DNA from: a virus
Virus record (IMG/VR): IMGVR_UViG_3300021963_000342
Location: 1-36,609 of that record
Strand: one strand, 5' to 3'
DNA: 36,609 nt
Part shown: piece by piece, positions 21,537-29,670 of the stretch
How the letters are laid out: each line of letters begins with the position of its first letter
How positions within the stretch are numbered: position 1 is the stretch's first letter
Notes under the pieces: generated by a model
The model's database searches: none
What the model was told of the DNA's origin: nothing
The model's input: only the letters and a program-made list of their open reading frames with translations
Made by a program: the position numbers and the translations under genes

Positions 21537-23155
21537 TGCGCAAAGAAAAGACCCCCAAGAAGTCGCCCGCTCGGGCGTCTAAAATCCCGAAGATCGCCCC
21601 TGGCGTCAAGGTGAACCCTGCGCTCAAGAAGCAGGCTTCCACCGGCCCTGGCATCTTCTCCAACTTCGAGTCCGCGAAGTTCAGCAACAAGCGCAGTTGG
21701 ATTTGGTCGTCGTGGCCGCAGGACTTCAAGAAGACCATGACGGTCTTCGACCGCATGGAGACGACCCGCCGGATGCGCTGGTTGGAGCTCAATGCGGGGC
21801 TCATCCGACAGGTCATCGCCGACATCGCGATGTACTCGGTAGGCTCGGGCATCAAGGTGCAGGCCCAATCCGGCAACGATGCGTGGGATGACCAGGCCGA
21901 AGCGTACTTCAAGAAGTGGGGTTCCCGTGCGACCGATATCACCGGCCGCTATTCGTTCTTCGAGATCCAGCACATCATCTGCAGGCTCATCGACCGCGAC
22001 GGTGAAGTGTTCGTGGTCAAGACCAAGGGCAAGGACGGTATGCCGAAGCTCCAGATCATCGAGTCCCACAAGGTCGGCAACCCCACGTCGGAGTCCCCGC
22101 CTCCTGGAATGGTGGATGGCATCCTCTTCGGCCCCTACGGTGCCCCAGAATATTATAACGTAATTCGCTCGGACGGCTCCAGCCGCCGCGTGCCGGCCAA
22201 TGCAATGCTCCACCTGTACGAGCCCGAGCTGGCCTCTGGCGCCCGTGCGTACAGCCCGCTTCAGCACTCGATCAACAATCTGATTGATATGCTGGAAATC
22301 CTCTCACTTGAGAAGGTCGCAGTAAAGACGAACACGGACGTCGTACGCACCATCAACCGCGAGAACGCCCAGTTCGACGGCACCCAGTCCGACTTTGAAG
22401 CCTTCGGGATGCGTCCCCAGGATTACGGCAACAACGGCCTCACCGACCCCAACGAGGCGTCCACGTTCCTCGGCGGCAAGACCATCGCCCTCGCCCCTGG
22501 CGAGAAGCTGGAGTCTTTCGAGTCCAACCGACCCAACGCCACGTTCACGGGTTTCATCGAGCACCTCATCCGCGACTCGCTCGCCGGCGTGCTGCCGTAC
22601 GAATTCGTCCACGATCCGACCAAGGCGGGGGGCGTTACCATGCGCTTCGTGGTCGCAAAGGCCGACCGCAAGTTCCAGCACCGTCAGTCGGTGCTCATCC
22701 AGCGCTTCCTCACGCCGGTCTGGGGTTACGTCATTGGCAAGGCCATCAAGGACGGCAAGCTGCCTCCCATCAACACCTTCATGCAAGTGACGTGGACGAC
22801 CCCTCGCCGCGTCACCGTCGATGCCGGCCGAGACGCCCAGCAGACCCGCCTCGACATTGAAACGGGCATCAAGTCCATCACGGACTTCCACCTCGAGAAC
22901 GGCGACGACCCGAAGGAAAAGCTCCGCGAGAACGCCGCCGAGAAGGCGTACATCAAGCAGCTGGCCGACGAGTACGAAATCCAGCCTTCGGCCATCTACA
23001 AGCCCCAGAACCTCAACATCGCCGACGTCAACGCATCCTTCGCCGAGGAAGAACCAGGCGAGACGATGTCGTATATGGACGACGGCGAAGAGGTGAAGGT
23101 CAGCGTAGACGACCCCAACGTCAAACCCAAGACCGCAACCCCCGCGGACGAATAA
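21536..23155 (+). CDS. Portal protein, lambda family
   Basis: This 539-residue protein starts with a basic segment (KEKTPKKSPARASK). It continues with the lambda-type portal core: RRMRWLELNAGLIRQVIADIAMYSVGSGIKVQAQ, RYSFFEIQHIICRLIDRDGEVFVVKTK, ANAMLHLYEPELASGARAYSPLQHSINNLIDM, and LPYEFVHDPTKAGGVTMRFV. Twelve copies would form the DNA channel at one capsid vertex and dock TerL. Length and gene order agree with the family. The protease gene begins three bases after the stop. Confidence 0.92.
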   Translation: MRKEKTPKKSPARASKIPKIAPGVKVNPALKKQASTGPGIFSNFESAKFSNKRSWIWSSWPQDFKKTMTVFDRMETTRRMRWLELNAGLIRQVIADIAMYSVGSGIKVQAQSGNDAWDDQAEAYFKKWGSRATDITGRYSFFEIQHIICRLIDRDGEVFVVKTKGKDGMPKLQIIESHKVGNPTSESPPPGMVDGILFGPYGAPEYYNVIRSDGSSRRVPANAMLHLYEPELASGARAYSPLQHSINNLIDMLEILSLEKVAVKTNTDVVRTINRENAQFDGTQSDFEAFGMRPQDYGNNGLTDPNEASTFLGGKTIALAPGEKLESFESNRPNATFTGFIEHLIRDSLAGVLPYEFVHDPTKAGGVTMRFVVAKADRKFQHRQSVLIQRFLTPVWGYVIGKAIKDGKLPPINTFMQVTWTTPRRVTVDAGRDAQQTRLDIETGIKSITDFHLENGDDPKEKLRENAAEKAYIKQLADEYEIQPSAIYKPQNLNIADVNASFAEEEPGETMSYMDDGEEVKVSVDDPNVKPKTATPADE

Positions 23156-23158
23156 CCA

Positions 23159-24205
23159 ATGAGCAATATCCAGAACGCTTTCGCAAGCCTCACCCCAGTC
23201 CTTATCGAAGGACACAAGGCCAAGGCATACATCGACAAGGTCAACGCCTTCGACCCCGCTTCCCGCAAGGCCGGCGACGACCTCGAGGATATGCTCGAGA
23301 TGATCTTCGGTGAGCCCCCAGAGCTCATCAAGGCCGGTTCGTTGGCCATCATCCCCGTACGCGGCGTCATTGGTTCCGAACTCACGGAACTGGAGAAACT
23401 TATGGGCTGCATCGACGTCGAAGACGTTGAGGAGATGCTTGAGGAAGCCGAGCGTGACCCGAACATCAAGACCATCCTGTTCGACTTCAATTCCCCCGGC
23501 GGCACCGTCACGGGCGTCCCAGAGCTGGCCAACCGCATCTTCAACGCGAAGAAGCGCACCATCGGCTGGACGTGCTCCCAGTCGTGCTCCGGCTCCATGT
23601 GGCTGATGAGCCAATGCGACGAGGTCTACGTCAGCGGTTCCTCGACCGTAGGCTCGATTGGTGTCTACATCCCTGTTCTCGACGAGTCCAAGGCTTACGC
23701 CGAGGAAGGCTACGAGATGAAGCTGCTCAAGTCCGGCTGGGCAAAGGGAGCCGGCTACCCTGGCACCAAGATGTCGCCCGAGCAGGAAAAGCTGTTCCTC
23801 GACGACGTCGCCGAAACGCACGCTTGGTTTATCTCCCACATCAAGCGCAAGCGCACGCTCGCCAAGGATGAGGATATGCAGGGCCAATGCTGGTCTGGAC
23901 GCAAGGCCGCCGCCAAGATGCTCGTCACGGGTATCAAGGATACTCTAGACGACGTGCTAAAGCATATCGGTGCAGACGTCTACGCCAACCTCGAGCGCCA
24001 GGAGCCTGCCGTTGAATCCGCTGGTTCCTACGCCGCGGACGTCAGCCCCGAGCAGGGCGAGAAGGAAGAAGTCGAGCCCATCAAGGATCTGAAGAAGAAA
24101 AAGAAGGACAAGAAGTCCGATGAGGATGATGACGAAGAAGAGGAGATGCCGAAGGACATCCCCAATGATTCCTGCCCGCCCGTAGATACGGACGGCAAAG
24201 GCTGA
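23159..24205 (+). CDS. S49-family (SppA/ClpP-like) prohead protease
   Basis: This 348-residue protein carries the S49 core: IPVRGVIG near 65, LFDFNSPGG at 107-115, then SCSGSMWLMS with Ser144 aligned to the catalytic serine, and TVGSIGV. MKLLKSGWAKGAGYP contains lysines suitable for the dyad. It would process scaffold and capsid during head maturation, like lambda gpC. The C-terminus is a highly charged tract, with a lysine run followed by an Asp/Glu run (about residues 310-335), perhaps an internal core or DNA-mimic tail. In lambda the scaffold lies within this gene; here it is separate. Confidence 0.9.
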   Translation: MSNIQNAFASLTPVLIEGHKAKAYIDKVNAFDPASRKAGDDLEDMLEMIFGEPPELIKAGSLAIIPVRGVIGSELTELEKLMGCIDVEDVEEMLEEAERDPNIKTILFDFNSPGGTVTGVPELANRIFNAKKRTIGWTCSQSCSGSMWLMSQCDEVYVSGSSTVGSIGVYIPVLDESKAYAEEGYEMKLLKSGWAKGAGYPGTKMSPEQEKLFLDDVAETHAWFISHIKRKRTLAKDEDMQGQCWSGRKAAAKMLVTGIKDTLDDVLKHIGADVYANLERQEPAVESAGSYAADVSPEQGEKEEVEPIKDLKKKKKDKKSDEDDDEEEEMPKDIPNDSCPPVDTDGKG

Positions 24206-24208
24206 TTA

Positions 24209-24230
24209 TTGACACTTGGCTAAAAACAAG
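24209..24230 (+). promoter_or_regulatory. Late start-associated element, copy 2
   Basis: TTGACA, CTTGG, CTAAAAAC, AAG and directly ATG 24231. The in-frame TTG at 24216 lies inside the element, so it is unlikely to be the start. Confidence 0.75.
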
Positions 24231-24689
24231 ATGACCCTCGAAAAGCTCTACACCGACCTCAAGGAAGCCTTCACGGGCAAGACCGCTGAAGTCGAAGCCA
24301 AGGCCGGTATCATTACTTCGCTCGAAGCCAAGGTGGCCGAATTGACCGCCGCTGCCGCCGAGAAGGAAACCGCTTTCGCTTCCCTCGCCGAAGCGAACAA
24401 GGAGCTCTCCGAAAAGTTGGCCGCTGCTGAAGCCCTTTCCAAGAAGGCCAGCGAAGACGTCGCACGCATCGCCGCCAACCAGAAGACCGCTGGTGCCCAG
24501 GCCGCCGAGATCGTCGCCTCTGCCGGCGTCGAGCCCGTAGAAATCACCCACGGCGAAAGCGCCGCAGCCACGAAGACCGACGACGAAATCGTCCAAGAGT
24601 GGTCTGCCATGAAGCAAGGCACCAAGGAGAAGCAAGCCTTCTTCGACCGCAACAAGTCGGTCATCCTCCGCGTGCTCAAGCTCTCGTAA
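24231..24689 (+). CDS. Scaffold-like coiled-coil protein
   Basis: This 152-residue protein starts MTLEKLYTDLKEAF. Residues 10-95 are an Ala/Glu/Lys coiled coil (ITSLEAKVAELTAAAAEKETAFASLAEANKELSEKLAAAE). The end is compact and charged (EWSAMKQGTKEKQAFFDRNKSVILRVLKL). Position between protease and capsid, together with this composition, fits a scaffolding protein that is removed from the prohead by the protease. Confidence 0.72.
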   Translation: MTLEKLYTDLKEAFTGKTAEVEAKAGIITSLEAKVAELTAAAAEKETAFASLAEANKELSEKLAAAEALSKKASEDVARIAANQKTAGAQAAEIVASAGVEPVEITHGESAAATKTDDEIVQEWSAMKQGTKEKQAFFDRNKSVILRVLKLS

Positions 24690-24724
24690 TCCCCCTCTCA
24701 ACTTCAACCCCATAAAATACTACT

Positions 24725-25639
24725 ATGTCTAACAGCATCGGAGGCTTGACCCTCCAGCTCGTCGCCGAAGAGTCCCTCCGCACCCTGGTGCCGGAACTCG
24801 TTCCGCTCACCAAGATTGCGGTCACCGACTTCGGCTCCTACGTTGCCGAGCGCGGTTCCGTCGTCCACACCCGCTACGCTAATTCGTTCGCCTCGACGAA
24901 GTACAATCCGGCCAACGGCTTCGTCCCGACCGCCGCTGTCTCGACCGACGTTGCGATCACCCTCGAAGAGCCCGACTACGTCGATCTGGCTTTCACCGAC
25001 TTTGAAGCCTCCACGCTCTCGCTGGAACGCCTCCGTCGCCTGTTCTTCGCCCCTGTCGCCAACGCCGTCCAGAAGTCCCTCTTCGACAGCGTCCTCTCCA
25101 AGGTGACCTCGGCCAGCTTCACGACCGCCGCCTACTCCGGCGCCAAGTCCTCGTTCAACCGCATCGCCGTCGCCAACGCCGCGACCGCCCTCACCAAGGC
25201 TAACCTCCCCCATAAGGATCGCCACATCCTCCTCAGCCCCGATGCTCTCGGTCAACTGGTGCAGGATCCGACCGTCGCCCAGGCGTTCTCGTACGGCAAC
25301 GCCGACGTCATCCAGAACAACGCCATCGACAAGAAGCTCCACGGCTTTGGCATCAGCGAGTACAACGGCTTCCCGACCAGCGGCACGGCCTACACGGAAG
25401 GTCTTAACGGTATCGCTTCCTGCAAGGAAGGCTTGGTCATCGTCTCCCGCGTGCCGGCCTCGCCGACCACGGGCGGTGGCGAACAGATGAACGTGACCGA
25501 CCCCGAGTCGGGCTTCACCTTCGCTCTCCGTTACTTCTACAACTGGCAGATGGGCACGCACAATATGCAGGCCATCTGGCTGACGGGTTCCTCTGTCGGT
25601 AACCCGAACGCTCTCCAGCGTATCGCCTTCACGTCCTAA
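24725..25639 (+). CDS. Major capsid protein
   Basis: This 304-residue protein follows the scaffold, and a strong terminator follows it 56 bases downstream. It begins MSNSIGGLTLQLVAEESLRTL. It shows features typical of an HK97-fold coat of the P22/gp5-like branch: LERLRRLFFAPVANAVQKSLFD, HILLSPDALGQLVQDP, VIQNNAIDKKLHGFGISEYNGFP, and a late LRYFYNWQMGTHNMQAIWL. Codon use is markedly more regular (C-ending) than in neighbours, as in highly expressed genes. It has no start-associated element of its own and probably shares that of the scaffold gene. Confidence 0.85.
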   Translation: MSNSIGGLTLQLVAEESLRTLVPELVPLTKIAVTDFGSYVAERGSVVHTRYANSFASTKYNPANGFVPTAAVSTDVAITLEEPDYVDLAFTDFEASTLSLERLRRLFFAPVANAVQKSLFDSVLSKVTSASFTTAAYSGAKSSFNRIAVANAATALTKANLPHKDRHILLSPDALGQLVQDPTVAQAFSYGNADVIQNNAIDKKLHGFGISEYNGFPTSGTAYTEGLNGIASCKEGLVIVSRVPASPTTGGGEQMNVTDPESGFTFALRYFYNWQMGTHNMQAIWLTGSSVGNPNALQRIAFTS

Positions 25640-25695
25640 TCGGGCGTAGGTTTTTGGAGGGTAGCGCATCCCCTCCACCGCGAAAATGAAAAGAG

Positions 25696-25727
25696 GCCCA
25701 CTCCTTCGGGGGTGGGCTTCTTCATTT
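25696..25727 (+). terminator. Rho-independent terminator after the capsid gene
   Basis: A nine-pair stem (GCCCACTCC with GGGGTGGGC, one G-U pair) is closed by a UUCG tetraloop and followed by TTCTTCATTT. Its T-run merges with the TTTACA of the next start-associated element, so termination and re-initiation are adjacent. It would lower expression of tail genes relative to capsid. Confidence 0.85.
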
Positions 25728-25746
25728 ACACAGGGCTAAAAACAAG
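25725..25746 (+). promoter_or_regulatory. Late start-associated element, copy 3
   Basis: TTTACA, CAGGG, CTAAAAAC, AAG and directly ATG 25747. It comes directly after a terminator, which favours a transcription-start role for the element. Confidence 0.75.
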
Positions 25747-26082
25747 ATGGCCATCCAAGATGAATGGGCTGCGGACGCCGCCGAAATCCTTGCCGAGATC
25801 CCCAAGGCGGTAACCGTGCGGAATACCCCTGGAGGCTCTCCCGTGGCCCTTAACTGCTTGATGTCGCAGCCGATGATTATGCAGGACTTGGAAACCGGCG
25901 GCTTCACGTCCTCGACGTCCTATGACGTAAAGTTCCTGCGCACCGACGCCGCAGCCAACCCTGGACTCATCGCCTACGGCAACATTATTACCTACCAAGG
26001 GGAGGATTTCCGCATCGTGGCCCTCGTCAATCGCCCGCCTTCCGCGTGGGTGATTTGCAAGGTTCAGACGCTGGTGCAATGA
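25747..26082 (+). CDS. Head-closure/connector-like protein
   Basis: This 111-residue protein (MAIQDEWAADAAEILAEIPK) has a beta-rich end, GNIITYQGEDFRIVALVNRPPSAWVICKVQ. That segment resembles head-tail joining proteins (an ITYxGExFRI strand pair then a hydrophobic strand). First gene after the capsid, as in lambda/HK97-like phages. Its stop overlaps the next start as ATGA. Confidence 0.6.
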   Translation: MAIQDEWAADAAEILAEIPKAVTVRNTPGGSPVALNCLMSQPMIMQDLETGGFTSSTSYDVKFLRTDAAANPGLIAYGNIITYQGEDFRIVALVNRPPSAWVICKVQTLVQ

Positions 26083-27056
26083 GCATCGGTTTCCAGTTCC
26101 CGGAGCCAGTCAAAGGTCTTACGTTCAACAACAAGGAGCTCAATCGGGCTCTTATGGTCTATGCCTCACTTTCAAAGCGGAAGATGGCCGACGTCCTCAA
26201 AGACCAGACCCGCAAGTTCTGCATCGATCTTTGCGACTATTTCCCGCCCTTCTCTGGTTCGGCGCCGGCAACCCACAGCGGCGGGGAGGGCGGTTTTGGC
26301 AATCGAGCACGCAACAAGGGCCGCGACGCCGTCAATCGGGATATCCGGCATATCTTCGAGCCCATTGCCCAAGCCCCTGCTGGCGACGTTGCTGCCAAGG
26401 GTAGCCATTCCATCTTCGCAGCCTGGCTTAATGCCAAGATGAAGCTGCCGGAACCTCATTACCCGGAATACATCTTCAGCATCGTCAAGAAAAAGGGCGT
26501 CTGGTTGACTGCCGAAACCGAGTGGGACTACTTCAAGGGTGTAGAGAAAAACCGCGGGAAGTACAAATGCAATTTCCTGCTTACACCTTCCGACGCTGAG
26601 TTGCGCAAGGAACATTTCCGCATTCGTCACGGAAAGAACATCCGCGTGAACAAGGGTCAAGGCCGAGAACGGTACTTCGTGGACGACTGGAAGGCCGTCG
26701 AGCGATATATCAAGAAGACCCAGCAAAGGGTCGGCAAACTCAAGTCTGGATGGTATGCCGCCGGCGAAAAGCTCGGTAAGATGCCAACCTCAGCTTGGAT
26801 TCGGAATCAAGGTTCGGCTACGTCCGTATGCGTACCGATGCTCCAGGGCAACCATCCACAAATCACCATCGGAAACACCATCGCACGCGACCACAGCCAA
26901 GGATGGCACTTTTTCTCAAAAGCCCGCGATCACCGCCATTACTCAATCCGAGTGGCCATCTACCATATGTTCAAGAACTCCAAGAATGCCCGTAAGGTTC
27001 TTGGCGCCAAACAGGCCATCGTGATGCTTGAAAAACAATCCAACGAACTTAAATGA
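26079..27056 (+). CDS. Neck or tail-completion protein, HK97 gp10-like region
   Basis: This 325-residue protein starts at MSIGFQFPEPVKG (ATGA overlap). The C-terminal half has TQQRVGKLKSGWYAAGEKLGKMPTSAWIRNQG, a pattern typical of gp10-like neck proteins (basic helix, GW, proline, tryptophan). At 325 residues it is far longer than the usual 100-150, with a large basic insert rich in aromatic and charged residues. It may carry an added domain. The next gene overlaps by four bases. Confidence 0.55.
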   Translation: MSIGFQFPEPVKGLTFNNKELNRALMVYASLSKRKMADVLKDQTRKFCIDLCDYFPPFSGSAPATHSGGEGGFGNRARNKGRDAVNRDIRHIFEPIAQAPAGDVAAKGSHSIFAAWLNAKMKLPEPHYPEYIFSIVKKKGVWLTAETEWDYFKGVEKNRGKYKCNFLLTPSDAELRKEHFRIRHGKNIRVNKGQGRERYFVDDWKAVERYIKKTQQRVGKLKSGWYAAGEKLGKMPTSAWIRNQGSATSVCVPMLQGNHPQITIGNTIARDHSQGWHFFSKARDHRHYSIRVAIYHMFKNSKNARKVLGAKQAIVMLEKQSNELK

Positions 27057-27496
27057 GCGTCCCATTCTTCTCCGCACGAACCGTCATCGAAAACAAGCTG
27101 ACGCCCTATCTGGCCGGCCTGCTGCCTGGCGTTGCCGTTCACAAGGGCGTCACGCCCGAGATTAAGACCCTGCCTATGGTCACGGTCTATGCGGAGTCCG
27201 CAAAGCCCGCAGAATCCCTTGGAAGCCGTCCTTTGGGGAATTACAACGTCACCATCAGTATCCGCGTGATCTCATCGGCCGACGACGAAACCTTGGACAC
27301 CCACCGGGACAGGGTGCAGTCGGTGGTCAACGCAATGGCCAACATCGACGCCATCAAGGCTCTTTGGACGTACTCTTCGGACGGCCTTCTTTACGACGTA
27401 TTTATCAATGGAGGGGATGAGGAGGGGGAGCACCAGCGCAAGTACGGTAACATGATCCAGTATACGGCCTATGTCGTAGCCCCCCCCGCCCCTTGA
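27053..27496 (+). CDS. Tail terminator-like protein
   Basis: This 147-residue protein begins MSVPFFSARTVIENKLTPYL. It has the mixed fold seen in gpU/minor tail-Z-like terminators: VHKGVTPEIKTLPMVTVYAES, YNVTISIRVISSADDETLDTHRDRVQSVVNAM, GNMIQYTAYVV. It would cap the tail tube and join it to the neck. Its TGA lies inside the TTGACA of the next start-associated element. Confidence 0.65.
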   Translation: MSVPFFSARTVIENKLTPYLAGLLPGVAVHKGVTPEIKTLPMVTVYAESAKPAESLGSRPLGNYNVTISIRVISSADDETLDTHRDRVQSVVNAMANIDAIKALWTYSSDGLLYDVFINGGDEEGEHQRKYGNMIQYTAYVVAPPAP

Positions 27497-27522
27497 CACT
27501 TGGCTAAAAACAAAGAACAACA
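27493..27522 (+). promoter_or_regulatory. Late start-associated element, copy 4
   Basis: TTGACA, CTTGG and CTAAAAAC are followed by 11 A-rich bases before ATG 27523. It overlaps the previous stop codon. Confidence 0.7.
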
Positions 27523-27867
27523 ATGGCAGACGCTATCGAATACGGTGTAGCCCTTTTCTACGGGCTCCGAGACAAGACGTCCATCACCTACATGGTGGTT
27601 CAGTCTGATGACCTTACCGACACCCTGGCCCTCGATGTTGAAGTCGCTGACGAAGAAGGTCGCGTCATCACCGACCACCTCGACGATCGCCGGAAGGAAA
27701 TCAACATTGACGGTGTTCTGAAGTTGTCTGACGCCATCCCGGACATCGCCACTCAATTCACCTACAGCGGCGTTCAGTATATCCTAAAATCGATTGACGA
27801 CAAGGGTAGCAACAAGGACTACCGCAAGGTCACCGTCAAGGGCGTCAAGTACCAGGAGATCAACTAA
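27523..27867 (+). CDS. Tail tube candidate, 114 aa
   Basis: The beta-rich protein starts MADAIEYGVALFYGLRDK and ends TYSGVQYILKSIDDKGSNKDYRKVTVKGVKYQEIN. It sits between the tail terminator and the chaperone, the normal place of the major tail tube protein, and has its own start-associated element. At 114 residues it is short for a tube protein, so the 308-residue protein at 29671 is an alternative tube candidate. Confidence 0.5.
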   Translation: MADAIEYGVALFYGLRDKTSITYMVVQSDDLTDTLALDVEVADEEGRVITDHLDDRRKEINIDGVLKLSDAIPDIATQFTYSGVQYILKSIDDKGSNKDYRKVTVKGVKYQEIN

Positions 27868-27900
27868 GCCCGAAAGGGCTGACCGAGATGGACGCTCGGT
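27867..27900 (+). promoter_or_regulatory. Two hairpins, second one holding a start codon in its loop
   Basis: AGCCC-GAAA-GGGCT (27867-27880) has a GNRA tetraloop. It is followed by ACCGAG (27882-27887) pairing with CTCGGT (27895-27900), and the seven-base loop is the ATG (27888) and next codon of the chaperone gene. This would regulate initiation or processing between the two genes. Confidence 0.5.
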
Positions 27901-28478
27901 ACCTAAAGGCCAGCACAGCCTTGCCCTCACCTGTAAAGGTCTGCGGCAAGGTATTGCTTCCCTTCTGCCTACGGCATAGACTTCTCTTGGAGTCGATTGA
28001 CTCCCCCTTTTTAAAGCCGGAAAACTCCTCTTTCCGTGCATGGGACGTCATCGTCGCGGTACGCATCCTGTCCGGCTACGACAAGCAATGCATCGGCAAG
28101 CCGCTCACGTTACGCGAATGGTTCCAATTTCAGTTCCTGCGCCGTAACCGCACGGTGTTGGCCAAAAACGTCGGACGGATTATTGGCTACCTGTCCATCA
28201 ACTTTTCCTACCCTAAGTTCTGGGAGAAGGAAAGCAGCGGCAAGAAGGTCGAGAAGCTCCCCTGGGTGCTTTCCTGCGTGTCCACCTTGACCCGCAACGG
28301 ATGCACGCTTGAAGAGGCATGGACAATGCCGGAATCCGAAGCAATCTGGATGTCCGTATGCCACGGCATTTACAACGGAAACGAGATCCAAATCCTTTCC
28401 ACGGAGGAAGAGGAGCAGCTCGATAACTTCGACGAAATCGTGAACAAATTCAAGTCCCGCATGGGCGACATCAAGTAA
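27888..28478 (+). CDS. Tail assembly chaperone-like protein
   Basis: This 196-residue protein lies directly before the tape measure gene. It contains SFRAWDVIVAVRILSGYD, PLTLREWFQFQFLRRN, and CTLEEAWTMPESEAIWMSVCHGIYNG, the last being typical of chaperones that coat the tape measure (EEAxxMPxxxA). Most phages make two chaperone forms by frameshifting; here no second frame follows and the next gene starts three bases after the stop. The start codon sits in a hairpin loop. Confidence 0.65.
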   Translation: MDARYLKASTALPSPVKVCGKVLLPFCLRHRLLLESIDSPFLKPENSSFRAWDVIVAVRILSGYDKQCIGKPLTLREWFQFQFLRRNRTVLAKNVGRIIGYLSINFSYPKFWEKESSGKKVEKLPWVLSCVSTLTRNGCTLEEAWTMPESEAIWMSVCHGIYNGNEIQILSTEEEEQLDNFDEIVNKFKSRMGDIK

Positions 28479-28481
28479 CCT

Positions 28482-29669
28482 ATGGCAAGCGACATCACAG
28501 TCACGCTGGGCATCGACGCCAGCCAGATGCAGAATGGCCTCAATGAAGTCGTCAACGCGGCAAGGAAGGCTGAAGGCCAAGGCCGTAACGGGGTTATGTC
28601 ATGGCTGAAGACCTTCAACCAGGGGGGCATTGGTGGATTGATGGCAAAGGCGCTAGGCCCAGAAGCTCAAATTATCTATGAGGCGTTGGCGCCTGTCTTT
28701 GACGCCATCAAAGCGGTCGTCGAGAAGGCCAAGGAGCTCCGTAACCTTTCTTTGGCTACCGACATCCCTACCGGCGAGCTCCGTAAGCTTGAGGTAGTCG
28801 CTGAACGCTCCGGCGTTAGCCTCGGTCAATTGGCCCATTCAGTATCAGAATTCAACAAGAACATGGGCAAAGCCCGCATCTCTGGATCGGAGATGAACAA
28901 CCTATTGAACAAGCTTGGAGTCAGCCAGGAGGAAATCAGCCGAGGCACCTATGACTATAACAAGGGTCTGCGTGACCTTGCAAAGGCGCACAAGGCCGGC
29001 ACCGACGCAGCCACCCTGGCTTACTACGGCAACGTGATGTTCGGCTCGTCCTTTGAACAGCTGCTGCCATTAATCAAGCAAGGTACTGGTGAATTGGACA
29101 AGGCCGGTCGATGGATTTACAAGACCAGCAATATCGCCAACGAGCAGCTGGCCGATATGTCCGACCGATGGGATAAGTTCTGGGCCAATCTCAAGAACGG
29201 TTTTGCCGAGTTCGTCGGCTTTGCCGATATGTACCTCAATATGACAAGGAATGCCGCCGTAACTGCGGCCACCTATGGCATGGCTTTGGTATCCCCCAAA
29301 AATGCCGCGGCAATGCTTAACGAAGGGTTCGTAGGAGGAAAGGAAGCGCGAATTCTTGCAGGCAAAACCATCGCATCTGGACTTCCGCAGGAAAAGGCAG
29401 ACGTATTCCTAAAGAAGCTTGATGAATTGGTCAACGGCGAGGCCGGCAAGAAACTGACTCCGCTTGGCCTTCAGACCGCCCAGGCAGCATCCACGCTCCA
29501 GCAGATGGGCGGCGGTGATATAGTGTCCGCGTATGCATTCAACCCGCAGGAAGAAACCGCAAAAAACACGGCAAGAATGGTAGAACTTCAACAGCAACAG
29601 CTCGACGAACAGCGCCGAGGAAACGAAAAATCCAACCCACCTAAGGGAAGCCTTTACCGCTCAAAATAA
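28482..29669 (+). CDS. Tape measure protein, short
   Basis: This 395-residue protein has the tape-measure opening (ITVTLGIDASQMQNGLNEVVNAARKAEGQ). It continues with SLATDIPTGELRKLEVVAERSGVSLGQLAHSVSEFNKNM, common in this family, two hydrophobic segments (FAEFVGFADMYLNM, AVTAATYGMALVSP), and a Gln-rich charged end. By the usual proportionality of about 0.15 nm per residue, the tail would be about 60 nm, short for a siphovirus. CCT immediately precedes the ATG. Confidence 0.85.
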   Translation: MASDITVTLGIDASQMQNGLNEVVNAARKAEGQGRNGVMSWLKTFNQGGIGGLMAKALGPEAQIIYEALAPVFDAIKAVVEKAKELRNLSLATDIPTGELRKLEVVAERSGVSLGQLAHSVSEFNKNMGKARISGSEMNNLLNKLGVSQEEISRGTYDYNKGLRDLAKAHKAGTDAATLAYYGNVMFGSSFEQLLPLIKQGTGELDKAGRWIYKTSNIANEQLADMSDRWDKFWANLKNGFAEFVGFADMYLNMTRNAAVTAATYGMALVSPKNAAAMLNEGFVGGKEARILAGKTIASGLPQEKADVFLKKLDELVNGEAGKKLTPLGLQTAQAASTLQQMGGGDIVSAYAFNPQEETAKNTARMVELQQQQLDEQRRGNEKSNPPKGSLYRSK

Positions 29670-29670
29670 A

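Noticed and set aside
22304-23887. 527-aa open frame on the minus strand
   Set aside because: It is antisense to the portal and protease genes, and its Val/Leu/Asp/Gly-rich translation is typical of a shadow of GC-rich codons.
27888-28490. Programmed frameshift of the tail chaperone
   Set aside because: No overlapping second frame follows. The tape measure starts three bases after the stop.
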